From assembly GCA_026315105.1 (NCBI GenBank), contig CM048744.1:367557159-367621158 (forward strand): DNA of 64,000 nt, read 5' to 3'. The notes under the pieces were generated by a model that saw nothing but the letters and a program-made list of their open reading frames with translations, did no database searches and had not been told where the DNA came from. Of the stretch, positions 11,330 through 22,651 are shown piece by piece. Position 1 is the first letter of the stretch, and every line of letters begins with the position of its first letter. This DNA comes from Locusta migratoria. Taxonomy: Eukaryota; Arthropoda; Insecta; Orthoptera; Acrididae. A program made the translations under genes and the position numbers.

Positions 11330-12385
11330 ACCTTTGGTGTGAACAGCCTGCGAGCAATGTTCGTTTGACATTTGCAAGTGTTCGCTCGTGATCCATCAGT
11401 TGTCGGTCTTGGAGCGAATCATCAAAGGAAAGTTCATGTTTCGGCGTCATTTGTTTTTATTTTTGTACGTGAAGTTTGGTTTTAGCTTGTGGAGAAATAT
11501 GGAGTGGATTGATGAATATGTTTTATTACTCATCGAAGAATATAGGTCACGGAGGTGTTTGTAGGACCTGAGAAACCCACATTTTAAATTGTTTTAATAA
11601 AAAACGGAAGTGTGTAACAAAATTTGTATGATACTACGCATTTCGCCTGAAGAGGTGTAGAAGATGATGATTTCTTTGCTTGCGCCTTTTTGACTGCAAG
11701 GCATATCTCTTAGTACACACTTTCAGATAATGTGGGTTGCCAAGAATGGACATATTACGGCTATCACAAAAAGAAATGAAAGTAAAATTACCGGAATCGT
11801 TAAACTTGTTAAATTTTACGTGTCTGCTAGCATTCGCAGTGACTGTTGAATGGCCTTTTAAAATGCAATCACATTAAGTGAGGGAATCTTACTCTCAATT
11901 TCACGCAGCAGCCGTGAAAATGGTCCATAGACATACGAGTAAAATTTTGAAATAGACCGAATGAGGTTGGTAGCTTCAATTCTGTCACTAGTGCCCTACC
12001 ACCAAGTAATTGTCACTTCTACAAAAATTCAGACATCATATGCTCTATTTCTTCGCTGCTTTGCTTTCGCCTTTTGTATCTGCACATTAACAACGCAGCT
12101 GCCATACAAAATAATCCTATCTGGATATCGCTTTTTTCCATTGCGACTACTAGTATTTCACTACTTTCTTGCAGATGGAATCCGAAGTACAGACAACAAT
12201 GACTTTAGTGCCAAAAAACAAAAACGCAGCGTTCGCTCACACAATACTCGTTTGGCAGAGTTATCTACTGATTGTGTAGTGTAAATACCTGTAAATCAGT
12301 ACAAATGAACGGTAGTGAGTTCAGAAGTGAATGTTTCTCGCGAATGCTTGTTCGCTTCGTTCGTTCCGTGTAAACGTACCTTAAG
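11330..12385 (+). mobile_element. PIF/Harbinger-like remnant (approximate bounds)
   Basis: The right end, read inward on the minus strand, begins TTAAGGTACGTTTACACGGA. This form (a TTA/TAA target followed by GGTACGTTTACAC) is typical of PIF/Harbinger termini. The same string (AAAGGTACGTTTACACTGG) recurs at about 13636, suggesting a second terminal fragment. The left end is less certain. The body contains a broken MADF-domain ORF (11499-11700). PIF/Harbinger elements carry such an accessory DNA-binding protein beside a DDE nuclease, and no nuclease segment was recognised here. Confidence 0.5.
11499..11700 (+). pseudogene. MADF-domain (Myb/SANT-like) protein remnant
   Basis: From the ATG at 11499 the frame reads MEWIDEYVLLLIEEYRSRRC-L, then a stop where the family has Trp, then DLRNPHFK. 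This is the N-terminal MADF signature (Ile-Glu, aromatic, Arg, Cys-Leu-Trp-Asp, Tyr/Phe-Lys). In a shifted frame ISPEEV-KMM-SLL corresponds to the end of the domain, and EWTYYGY to the usual aromatic Trp-Tyr-Tyr segment. At least two stops and one frameshift disable it. MADF proteins bind DNA and, in PIF/Harbinger transposons, assist the nuclease. A host MADF gene fragment is the alternative, but the adjacent Harbinger-like terminus favours a transposon origin. Confidence 0.6.
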
Positions 12386-12389
12386 AGGA

Positions 12390-12920
12390 TGATCCTTGCC
12401 ATCTCATCGCCACCATGTGATTTGTACAAACACTTAAAAGCAATTAGTGATTGGCTTCAAACTGCTGAGATTTAGTATTGAATATGACTCACATCAAACT
12501 GATCCTGGATAAGGTGATTAGAGGTCCCATATTTACGAAACAGTACTTGGAAGCCCTTATCTCGACCTGGACTAAATTGTGAAAGAAGTAACACGGAAGG
12601 AATTCATGTAGTGTTTTCATAACGAGGTTAAACCCAGTTAGTACTGTATTTGAACCTTGCTAAACAAAGTTTAGTTAAAACAAAATATCATAGCTTATAA
12701 AGACATGATAACTTTTCACACTCCATACTGAAGCATAAACTATGGGATAGTTCGGACTTGAGATTGACCACTGTAGACGGAGGTAAAACATAATTTGGAG
12801 TGGAATATGAAAGTATGAAAGAAAAGCATTGGTTAAGGTAGTGTTGCTGTTAGGAAATGGCATATCTGTAGAGCAGAGCTTTCCCAACTGGGTGTCGCAT
12901 AGTAGTATCAAGGGTGTCGC
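12390..12920. other. No recognisable gene
   Basis: About 530 bp of AT-rich sequence between the Harbinger-like remnant and the first LINE endonuclease block. ORFs on the minus strand here have no recognisable motif. Confidence 0.4.
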
Positions 12921-12924
12921 GAGA

Positions 12925-13235
12925 CACACATTGTATTAAAACCACCACCCAGGATGAATGGGTGAGGGAACTGTGTAACATGATCACAGAGAGCAGTTGT
13001 GTAAGGGCAGATAAAAACGAGCATATTGCCAATGGGTGATGCAAATGCACAGATACTTCAACTACCTGTAGATATGTGTGAATGAGACAGATTTGGAGTG
13101 GTTGGTGGTGGTGTTGAAGAAAATAGCCACTCCACCTTTAGCTCCCATGCCTGTGAGGTCATCATTCCTGTGTAGAAAGTATTCTCGTAACTCCGTGGTG
13201 TCTGATTCTTTGTAGTTTAGTTTCTTGCGCACGCG
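12925..13235 (-). pseudogene. I-like LINE endonuclease fragment, copy 1 of a duplicated block
   Basis: This block is about 90% identical in direct orientation to 15334-15625. They share GGATGAATGGGTGAGGGAAC, CATGATCACAGAGAGCAG and TTAGCTCCCATGCCTGTG. In copy 2 the minus-strand translation is the start of a LINE apurinic-like endonuclease (FPHPFILCGGFNTHT). Copy 1 has the same DNA with extra disruption and lacks the rest of the endonuclease. Copy 1 carries about 17 bp (around AGGTCATCATTCCTGTG) that copy 2 lacks. It is either an independent truncated insertion or a local duplication. Confidence 0.6.
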
Positions 13236-13929
13236 CAGGTATCCAACTTCTTAACCTCACTTTTATTTTAATAATTTTAACACATTAAAAGAACAGTATG
13301 ACTTTTAGTATCATTGCAAAATGTGACATTACTTTAGTGACATAACAACTATTTGGATAATTCCAAGTGTAGCTTTTATGGTGCCTTTCCAGTAGTGTGA
13401 CTGCATCAGTATCTGGAAGGCCTGCTTTATGCCTCACCCCATGTATTTTAACCCTTTGTGTCATGACCTTATTTGAGAGCATCTCAGACTAACTTCAGTT
13501 TTTAGCAAGGCACAGAAAAGCAACCCTCCAACCTCCAATGATGGTAACATGGAAACTAAAAGCCTTCCAGGTAGACATTTGTAGTCTTTCTGATAGAAAA
13601 CTGACTGAGTTAGTAGACTGAAATTGACTACTAGTAAAGGTACGTTTACACTGGAGCGAATATAGCGAATGAGTATCAGCAAACAGATTCTATCTGCACC
13701 CCACAACTTGTGGCTAAGACATTTTAAAATACTCACTGCTTTGAGGCACTGTTTTTCAGGTCCTTGAGATGTGGCAACCGTCAAAAATCACCCAGAAACC
13801 TCGCTGTTTCTTTAAATTGTAGAAGTTTCCCTCATTCTTAGTTCAGGTAAGTTTAAAATTTAACGGCAAAAAGGTAAAATAAACACATATAGACTTCTCA
13901 GTTGAAAAAGTAAAGCTACTATCCTTCAC
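13236..13929. other. Spacer with a Harbinger-like terminal fragment
   Basis: No gene recognised. GGTACGTTTACACTGG near 13638 resembles the terminus of the 11330-12385 element. Minus-strand ORFs (13285-13482 and 13461-13784) have no recognisable motif. Confidence 0.35.
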
Positions 13930-15625
13930 CCAGTCATGCAATCGTCAAAGAGTGAGTTGCAACTGACGAACTGTTGGTCCAAGATTTGAAAAAGAGCAAA
14001 AGATCAAGAAGTCATTAACAAATAACGAACACTGGATAGAACTTTTAATAACAGATGTAAGTTCATTAATTGCTATAGCATACAAAGTCACACTTAAAAC
14101 ACTACCCTGAGGATCACCATTCTCTTGCTCAAAACCATCAGAGGACATCACTGACTTAATATCTAAAATAGTGTGGAGAAAGAAACAACTTAATAAAAAG
14201 GGGAAAACATCCACAAAACCCGCATTTGTGGGGTTGCCAAAGAATAGGGTGCCTCCAAGTAGTATCAAATGCCCACTCAATGTCAAAAAATAAACCCAAA
14301 ACGTTATGCACACACAGGAAAGCCTATTGTATGGCCACTTCCAAGAAGGCCAGGTTATCAAAGGTGGAACAATATTTCTTGAAGCCGCACTGAAAGCGAC
14401 TAAGGAGCTGCTGGTTTCTATCATCCAGACAAGGCAGCAGTTGACTATCCGCTCCAACGTCTTTCCCACACAGCTTGTGAGAGCAATGCTACGACAGCTA
14501 ATCGGATTAGTGCATTTCTTCCTCAGTTTTAAAATAGGAACTAAAATCACTTCATGTCATGAGTCGGGGAATTGACCTGACGCTGGAAAGCAGGATCCTG
14601 CTGTCAATGGAAGTTACAATGGCGAATGTTCCACCATATTCTGTGTAATGTCTCATGGATCGGTGTGGAGAGTGTCATTACAGCAGCTCCTGGGCATCGT
14701 CTTCCTTTTCCAGATAACCTCCTTATGATCTCCCACACTTTAGTGCTGGTTGTGGAATGATTGAAGTAATTCACGAAGCACTGCCAGGATCTCTTCTTAC
14801 ACTCTCACATAACCTGGCAACATTTAAACCTCGGTACCCAAATTACATAGAGCCACTCGTTTAGCCTGTATGACAGAGCAGCAGTCTTCACTCCACCAAG
14901 AGACAGGCTGCCTTTTAAACCATCCTGTTGACTGTGGAATGTATGCTTCACATGTGCAGTGGATCAGTTGTTTAACATGATCAACCCATTCCTGGACACT
15001 ATCTCTTTGTTTAAATTCAGCAAGTTTGCTGAATGAAGTCTAGTCTGCCTGACAAAGCACCCATTGTGGCGGGCTTCTAGCTGGTACCATTCTGCCTGGC
15101 AGATGAATTCAGAGGGGGAAATGGTCAATTCCATGTAGGTCATCAATGACTTCCCATTGAGCAGAGTGGGCATGAGCTGGAGAACAGAGCGAGAGATCAT
15201 TATCGGTGTATAAACCTGTTGCAGCACAGAAGTGTGTACTCTGGTCTATATTCAGCAAATGTGCAATAGATGACAAAAGAATGCTCTCAATTGCTCTACC
15301 CCTGGGGCACGTAGTTGCAGAGCACCAAAGCACATTGTGTGTGTGTTAAAACCACCACACAGGATGAATGGGTGAGGGAACTGTGTAACATGATCACAGA
15401 GAGCAGTTGTGTAAGGGCAGATAAAGAGAACATATTGCCAATGGGTGATGCAAATGCACAGATACTGCAACTACCTATAGGTATGTGTGAATGAGACAGA
15501 TTTGGAGTGGTTGGTGGTGGTGTTGAAGAAAATAGCCACTAAACCTTTAGCTCCCATGCCTGTGTAGGAAGTATTCTCGTAAATCCGTGGTGTCTGATAC
15601 TTTGTAGTTTAGTTTCTTGTGCGCG
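13930..15625 (-). pseudogene. I-like LINE: endonuclease and partial reverse transcriptase
   Basis: On the minus strand, from 15470 downward, the endonuclease reads PFILCGGFNTHT, then CPRGRAIESILLSS, then IDDLHGIDHFPL (an intact enzyme has a Ser-Asp-His near the last motif). A linker follows, then reverse transcriptase from 14550: SCRSIALTSCVGKTLERIVN, then QENGDPQGSVLSVTLYAIAI, then SLFVNDFLIFCS. The last is the catalytic box with F-V-N-D in place of F-V-D-D, so it would be inactive even if the frame were open. The sequence stops after LQLTL, so the 3' part including any RNase H is missing. Domain order (endonuclease, then reverse transcriptase with this SYRPIALTS-like start) fits I/jockey-type LINEs and resembles the larger copy at 44840-50850. 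Confidence 0.75.
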
Positions 15626-15635
15626 CACAAGAAAC

Positions 15636-15688
<53 letters not shown>
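15612..15688. repeat. Perfect 24-bp palindrome joined to (AC)n microsatellite
   Basis: 15612-15635 is a perfect palindrome with half-site GTTTCTTGTGCG. It is immediately followed by about 26 AC units up to 15688. Confidence 0.95.
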
Positions 15689-15691
<3 letters not shown>

Positions 15692-17430
15692 TCATGATTC
15701 AACAGTCTTCGTACCTCCAAATGCATCCTAAATCCCCATTGTAGTATGGGAGCTGTTTATCATGGAGGTTGTATCTTAACTTTCTCTTTCTGCCTAGATG
15801 GGGAGGCTGAACTTGTTGGAAGTTCAGTTTTAGGGCATGATGTTTGCCCCTGAGGGGCATCAAGCTCCATGATCTCTTGTAAGTTTTATTTGAATGAAAA
15901 ACAAGCTGTAGATAAAACAGTGAAATCTACTAATTAATAGAAGCAGTTTAGTTTCCCAACACCTCACTTCATTCATAAAACTGACTATTTACTGTTACTG
16001 AAAGTGTCATATTAACTACAAAACCAAACTGTGGAAAATACAGGAAGGAATAACAATATGAAAAGGAATGACTGCTGCTGACTACATAAGAGATGGAGAA
16101 GACAGGCACACAAAGAAAAACCATCACTCTCTCATGCTAGAGCCCGTAACAGTAAGTCACTGTATAGAATTACACAGTGTGCCTCTTATACACACCATTT
16201 TACCACCCACAGCACCAGCGAATTGAATTAACTGGTACATTGTTGTGTTTGTTCGCTTTTTAAATTCCAAACAGACTTGATAGTGGCCCCCTCTCCTAAC
16301 CTTACACATACACAAAAGGCTTTTCTACCCCAACATTTTCCAAACAGTTAAATATTTCTTACAACAAAGAGTATAAATGTCATTTACCCTCAAAATCACA
16401 ACACATTGGCAAAAATCATCCAAAGATATGTGGAAGTAACAATCTAAAAATTATTGTTGTTACCATATCTATTAAAAAGAAGGTTGGATTAAAAAAAATT
16501 GCCTGCAGTCAGACTAGAACCCATTATCTTTTTTCAACACGATGCCACTAACCACACAACTACTCTTGCTAGATAGAGAGTAGTGCTTTATTATTATTCA
16601 TGATTGGATCTTCTGAAGCCTTTTACAGTTGACGCATCTTTAATTGGTACTTATAAGATATTTTACCAAAAGTGACGTGTTTTTGATAACTCTTCAATGC
16701 GCCAAAAACAAATATGAAGGGCGGTTGTTGCCTTCATGGAGGACTTACGCACGCAAGGTGTACAGTAGCTCCATTGTTCTTACTTCGGGACCATTCGTGC
16801 ATAACCACCAGAGCTCCAGTTGGCAGGAGCTGGCATCTCTTCCAGCTCCAACTGCAATGTCAAAAGCAGCATTTCCCCTCGTCCCTCCCTGCCGTGGGAG
16901 ACCCATGTGCTGCCTCCAGGGGGTTCAGAAGAGAATTTGAACCTCAGTCATGCATGTGCAATGCAACGCTGCAGCCACTGCTGCCTTTGTAAAGCGGCCA
17001 CACTACGACTCGTATACGTGCTGTCTCCGCAACGTAAAATGTCTCTCCTGTGATAAAAATACTTTGAATGTGAGTACAAAATGATCTGTTAGAGAAATGA
17101 AATCATGAGTAATAATTGAAAAACACTTTTTATTTTATTTATTTACTTACTTTTCTTCACCACGAGCTTTTTTCCGAGGGTTCACTGAACCAGTGATGAC
17201 ACAGGATGCGCCTCTACTGAACTTTTTCAATACAGGGTTTGTAAATAAAGTGCACATACCTGACAAGCAACGTTGTTATCCCTTTGACAGCTGCAGACTT
17301 AACTGTCCTGCCTCGCCTTTGCCCTGGAGCTGTGGACATGTTCACATGTGACCGTTGGGTTACCCTACAGCGCTAACAATGTGTTGACACTTCTGGTGCT
17401 GCTGGACTCCTCACTGCTACTGCTATAGAC
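15689..17430. other. No recognisable gene; one weak tRNA-like antisense relic
   Basis: Mostly anonymous DNA. Near 16500-16560 the minus strand reads TGGTTAGTGGCATCG and GGGTTCTAGTCTG, a degraded tRNA-like head with A- and B-box-like strings, probably an old SINE. Overlapping ORFs at 16644-17053 lie in all three plus frames and look like chance. Confidence 0.4.
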
Positions 17431-17668
17431 GAGGGTGTTTTTTTTTTGGGGGGGGGGGGTGGGGGGTGCTGAGTAACAGCTTCTTGAGTGCTGTTGATGT
17501 GTTACCATGCAGAGCTTTCTTTCCGCCCTTCACTTCCAGTAGCTGTTCAGTGTTCGCTCTGGCTGTATAGTTGGAGAGTGTGTATACACTTGTTGCTGTG
17601 ATCCTTCTTTGGAGAATTCTACTTCAGTTCCCACGTTTTCATCATTTTTGTTGTTTTCTGCTGCAGAA

Positions 17669-19042
17669 ATGTCAAGTTGCCATGGTCGCACAGAGAGAGA
17701 GATCCTGGATATGCTCGCTAGGAGTGACAGTGAGTGTGAATTCTCTAGGAGTGATGAGTCTTCAACAGAAGCTCAAAGCTGTTCTCCTCAGCCCTCTACA
17801 TCAGAGGGGAGAGCAAGATGCACAGGAAACAAATCCTCAGAATCCGAGAAATCAGAAAGTGACTGTGAAACTGTTCAGAAAAGAGTTTGCTTTAGTGACA
17901 CATCTGCCTGGAAAGAAACCCGATATCCAGCTGTTAAGCCATGACTTTGATGACTTGAGCGCAGGACACGAATGTCAACTAGATACTGACTCAAGCAATC
18001 TTCCATTTTTTGTGATATTTATGTCTGAAGAACTGTTGCAATTTATTGCAGAAGAAACAAATCAGTTTTACTTTACACCAGAGAAAATAATACATAATCT
18101 GTGAATTCTTGACTGTCAAAGTGGAAAGACACTGGGCTCTCTGGAAATGTATTATATTGCTAAGAATTTAAAATTAAGCTATTATTGGTCCAGAGATACA
18201 CTTCTGAACACACCAGTTTGCAACAGAATTATGTCCCATGACCGTTTGTTTGTTCCCCCCCCCCCCCCCCACTTCTGAGAATACTACACTTCAATAACAA
18301 CTCAGCAAGTATCGGAGGAGACAGTCTGTTTAAAATCAGGAGATGGTTCATAGAGCTCACGAGACGTTTCACAATTAATTTCATCCACATCACAAGCTTT
18401 GCACAGGATGATTATATTTTAAGCAATATATTCCATCCAAGCGAAGTAGATTTGGGATTAAGATATTTGCACTGAGTGACTGTCAGAGTGGGTACATTTT
18501 ATATTTTATTGTATATACAGGCTCAACAACAGAAATTGGGTTCTGTGATTTAGGGAAAAGTGGCGACAGTGGCAACTCTTATGGGACCATATTTGGAAAA
18601 TGGTCATATACCATTTGTCAATTATTGGTACTCTAGCCTAGATCTGTTCCTCTGGCTTCAAAACCAAGGAACAGTTGCATGTGGCACTGTTTATAATAAT
18701 AAGCACAACATTCCAAAACTGCAGAAGAAATTAAAATGAGGAGAAACTAAGTTTATGTCCACTGACAAGGTTCTTGCTATTAAGTAGTGCAATAAGAGAG
18801 AGGTGTTAATGTGGACCACATGTCACACACCACAAATGGTTGAAACAGAGAAGACTGACACAAATACTGACGAAAAAATAAGGAAACTAAAATGTATTGT
18901 AGATTAAAATTCCAGAGTGGGACCAGCTGACCATTGTGACATGTTACTGAGCTCAATGGTATCAGTCCATAAGACTGTGGAAATGGTAAAAGAAATATTT
19001 TTTTCACATTCTGGATTTGTGCATTTTAAATGCTCTTGCTCT
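17669..19042 (+). pseudogene. piggyBac-like transposase, N-terminal and catalytic part (split by a LINE)
   Basis: It starts at the ATG at 17669 (MSSCHGRTEREILDMLARSD) with an acidic, Ser-rich N-terminus typical of piggyBac. After a frameshift near 17940 come FMSEELLQFIAEETNQFYF and YYWSRDTLLNTPVCNRIMSH. Then come LFKIRRWFIELTRRF, the SGYIL-FIVYTGS block, KLKxGETKF, and KREVLMWTTCH near 18800, which lead toward the usual V-D-Y-N...D block. Frameshifts, stops (for example at 18738 and 18784) and a C18 run at about 18247-18266 make it non-functional. An intact protein excises precisely at TTAA. The reading is interrupted at 19042 by the LINE at 19054-22331 and resumes at 22343. Confidence 0.85.
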
Positions 19043-19053
19043 CCAGGGTCAGT

Positions 19054-22000
19054 TGTTGCTGCTGTGACCTCAGTCCACAGACTGGTTTGATGCAGCTCTC
19101 CACGCTAACCTGTCCTGGGCAAGTCTCTTCATCTGAGAATACATTCGGCAACCTACATCCCTTTGAATCTGCTTACTCTATTCTTCCCTCAGTCTCCCTC
19201 TAAGATTTTTACCCCACACACTTCCTTCTATTGCTAAGTTGACAAGTCCTTGATGTCTCAATGTGTCCCACCAAACTATTCGTTCTCTTAGTGAGAATAC
19301 AGCAGAAACTACTCCTCTCCCCAATTCTGTTGAGCACCGCCTCATTAGTTACGTGATCTACCCATCTAATTTTCATCATTCGTCTGTAGCGCCACATTTC
19401 AAAAGCTTCCATAATTTTTTGTCTGAACTTACCATCCACGTTTCACTTCCATACCATGCTACACTCCAGACAAATGCTTTCAGAAAGGACTTCCTAACAT
19501 TTAAACTAATATTGGATGTCCACAAGTTTCACTTCTTTAGTAACGATTTTCTTCCCACAGCAATTCTGCATTTTATATCTTCTCTACTTCGGTCATCAGA
19601 AGTTATGTTCCTACCCAAGTAACAAAACTCATCTACTACTTTTATTGCCTCATTACCTAATTTAATTCCTTCAGCATCAGCCTACATTCTATTATCCCTG
19701 TTTTACTCTAGTTGATGTTCATCTTATACCCTCTCTTCAAGACATTGTCCATTCCATTCAGCTGCTCTTCCAGATCCTTTGCGGTCTCTGATAAGATGAG
19801 TATGTCATTGGCAAACAGCAAAGTTTTTATTTCTTCTCCCTGAATTTTAATTCCCTCTCCAAATTTCTCCCGCCATTCCTTCACTGCTTGCTCAATGTAC
19901 AGGTTGAACAACAATGGAGAAAGGCTACAACCCTGTCTTACTCCCTTCCCAACCTCTGTGTCCCTTTCTTGCCCTTCGACTCTAAAAACTGCTGTCTGGT
20001 TTTTGTATAGGTTGAATATAACTCTTCGCTCCCTATATTTTACCCCTGCTACCTTCAGAATTTGAAAGAGTGTATTCCAGTCGACATTGTCAAAAACTTT
20101 CTCCAAATCTACAAAAACTAAAAACGTAGGTTTGCCTTTTCTTAGTCTATCGTCTAAGATAAGTCATAATGTGAGCATTGCCTCCTGTGTTCCAACATTT
20201 CTCCTAAATCCAAACTGATCTTCTCCAAGGTTGGATTCCACCAGTTTTTCCATTTGTCTGTAAATTATTCGTGTCGGTATTTTGCAACCATGACTTATTA
20301 AGCTGATAGTTCTGTAATTTTCACATTTGTCTGCACTTGATTTCTTTGGAATTGGAATTACTATATTCTTCTTGAAGTCGGAAGGTATTTCCCATCTCAT
20401 ATATCTTGCATACTATACAATGTGGAACAATTTCTTCATGAATGGCTCTCCTAACGATATCAGCAGCTCAAACGGAATGTCATCTATTCCAGGGGTCTTG
20501 TTTCTACTCAAATCTTTTAGTGCTCTGTCAAATTATAATTGCAGTATAGTATCTCCTCTCTCATCCTCCTCTACATCATCTTCCATTTCTAGAATACTGC
20601 TTTCAAGTTTATTTCCTTTGTACAGGCCTTCTATATATTCCTTCCACCTTTCAGCTTTACCATCTTTGTGTAGTACTGGTTTTCCATCCGAGTTCTTGAT
20701 ATTCATGCCTCTACTTTTCTTGTCTCCAAATGTCTTATTTTCCTGTAGGCGGTATCTATCTTTCTATCTTTCCCCATTTTATACATTCTTCTACGGTCTT
20801 GCATTTTTCATCAAGGTACTCCTGCTTTGGCAGTCTGCACTTCCTGTCAACCACATTTTTCAGATGTCTGTACTCCCTTTTGCTTTCTTCACTTGCTGAA
20901 TTTTTATATTTTCTCCTCTCATCAATTAAGTTCAGTATATCCTGTGTTATCCAGGGATTTCTATTAGGCCTTATCCTCTGCGGCCTTCACTACCCTATCT
21001 CCTAGAGCTACCCATTCATCTTGTACTGTATTATTTTCCTCCGTTTCAGCCAATCCTTGCCTAATGCTCCCTCTGAAACCCTCCCCCACATCTGGTTCCT
21101 TCAATTTGTCCAGGTTCCTTCAAATTGTCCAGGTTCCATCTCCTAACTCTTCTACCTTTCTGCAGTCTCTTAAGTTTTAATCTGCAGTTCATAACCAATA
21201 AGTTATGGTCAGAGTCTATATCTGCCCCTGGACATGTCTTACAATTTAAAACCTGGTTCCTAAATCTATTCCCTATCATTATAAAGTCTATCTGGTACCT
21301 TCCAGTCTCCTGGCCTCTTCCACGTATACAGCCTTCTTTCATGATGTTTAAACCAAGTGTTGGTGATCATTAAATTGTGCTCTGTACAGAATTCTACCAC
21401 ACGATCTCCTCCTCCATTCCTTTTCCCAGTCCATATTCACCTACTATATTTCCTTCTCCTCCATTTCCTACGACTGAGTTCAAGTCCCCCATCACAACCA
21501 AGTTTTCATCTCTTTTAATTTTCTGAATAATTTCTTTTATCTCCTCATACATTTGTTTGATATGCGCATCATCAGCAGAGCTAGTTGGCATATAAACTTG
21601 TACTACTGTAGTCGGTGTTGGTTTTGTGTCTATCTTTACTATGATAATGCGTTCACTATGCTGTTCATAGTAACTTACCTGCAATCCTATTTTCTTGTTC
21701 ATTATCAGACCTACTCCTGTGTTACCACCAACTGATTTTGTATTTATAACCCTGTACTCACCTGACCAGAAATACTGTTCATCCTGCCACTGAACTTCAC
21801 TAATCCCTACCATATCTAACTTTAACCTATCAATTTCTCTTTTCAGATTTTCTAATTTAGGTATGCGATTAAGGGTTAGAACATTCCACACTCCGATCCG
21901 TAGAATGTCTGTCTTGTTTTTCTTGACGACGACAACCTCCTGAGTAGTCTCCGCCCGGAGATCCGAATGGGGGACTATTTTACCTCTGGAATATTTTACC

Positions 22001-22331
22001 CAAGAAGACGCCATCATTATATATTCATACAGTAGAGCTGCATGTCCTCGAGAAAAGTAATGGCTGTAGTTTCCCCTAGCTTTCAGCCATTCGCAGTAAC
22101 TGTGTGGCAAAGCCACATTAGCTGATGTTACAAGGCCAGCTCAGTCAATCATCCAGACTGTTGCCCCCTGTAACTACTGAAAAGGCTGCTGCCCCTCTTC
22201 AGGAACCACATGTTTGTTTGTCCTCTCCACAGATACCCCTCCGCTGTGGTTGCACCTACGGTACGGCTACCTGTACCGTTGAGGCACGCAAGCCACCCCA
22301 CCTCGGCAATGTCTGTGGTTCATGAGGGTGG
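19054..22331 (-). mobile_element. RTE-like LINE, near full length, inserted in piggyBac with 11-bp target duplication
   Basis: CCAGGGTCAGT flanks both ends (19043-19053 and 22332-22342). The 3' terminus lies at the 19054 side, with a short GCT/GTT-type repeat tail followed by the AGTCCACAGACTGGTTTG terminus. The 5' end lies at 22331, preceded on the minus strand by about 215 bp of leader. About 3.3 kb with a single endonuclease plus reverse transcriptase coding region and no ORF1 fits the RTE clade. Fragments of the same family lie at 1869-2389, 10597-11160, 50860-51405 and 61385-61730. Confidence 0.9.
19209..22116 (-). pseudogene. RTE-like endonuclease-reverse transcriptase, frameshifted
   Basis: The endonuclease (22116-21394) shows LRIGVWNVLTLNRI, LDMVGISEVQW (catalytic Glu) and NLVVMGDLNSVVGN. 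Its end (21342-21061) shows YQIDFIMIGN and DSDHNLLVM (Ser-Asp-His). A basic linker covers about 20400-20990. Reverse transcriptase blocks are NYRTISLISHGCKI (20400-20164), then VGKGVRQGCSLSPLLFNLY and TLLFANDILILSE (20106-19708). The last is the catalytic box with FAND where FADD is expected. The C-terminal FEMWRYRRMMKIRWVDHVTN lies at 19439-19209. The enzyme nicks DNA and primes cDNA synthesis at the nick. Here about five frame breaks plus the Asp-to-Asn change imply it is dead. Confidence 0.85.
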
Positions 22332-22342
22332 CCAGGGTCAGT

Positions 22343-22651
22343 AACAGGGCGAAAAATGGCACTCCCAGAGTTTCACCTTTCTCTTGTAACAGAGATATTG
22401 AAAAAATATGCCACTGAACGGAGAAACCTAGTGGGAGAAGGCACTATGGCTACGAGAATCCTCTGAATTTCGCAGGGTGTTATTTTCCACATGTTATTGT
22501 GAGTGAACATTCACAGAAAAGTATGAATGCACAGATGCATCAGTTGTACGAAACAGTGCGCCGGGAAACTAAATACCAATGCAAAAGTTGCAATGTTCTA
22601 ATATGTGTTGTACCCTACTTCGAGACTTATCATACAGAGAATCCTTACTAA
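22343..22651 (+). pseudogene. piggyBac-like transposase, C-terminal part
   Basis: Continues the pseudogene at 17669-19042 after the LINE. KMALPEFHLSLVTEILKKYA corresponds to the L-x-E-F-R-L-x-L-V block that follows the catalytic domain. Further on, in another frame, RETKYQCKSCNVLICVVPYF and ETYHT form the cysteine-rich end that in intact piggyBac proteins binds the transposon ends. One Cys of the usual pattern is Tyr (VPYF for VPCF). It ends at TAA 22649-22651. Contiguity across the LINE insertion is shown by the target duplication and the order of motifs. Confidence 0.85.

Noticed and set aside
19263..21735. Several plus-strand ORFs of 60-190 codons
   Set aside because: Antisense shadows of the minus-strand RTE-like endonuclease and reverse transcriptase.
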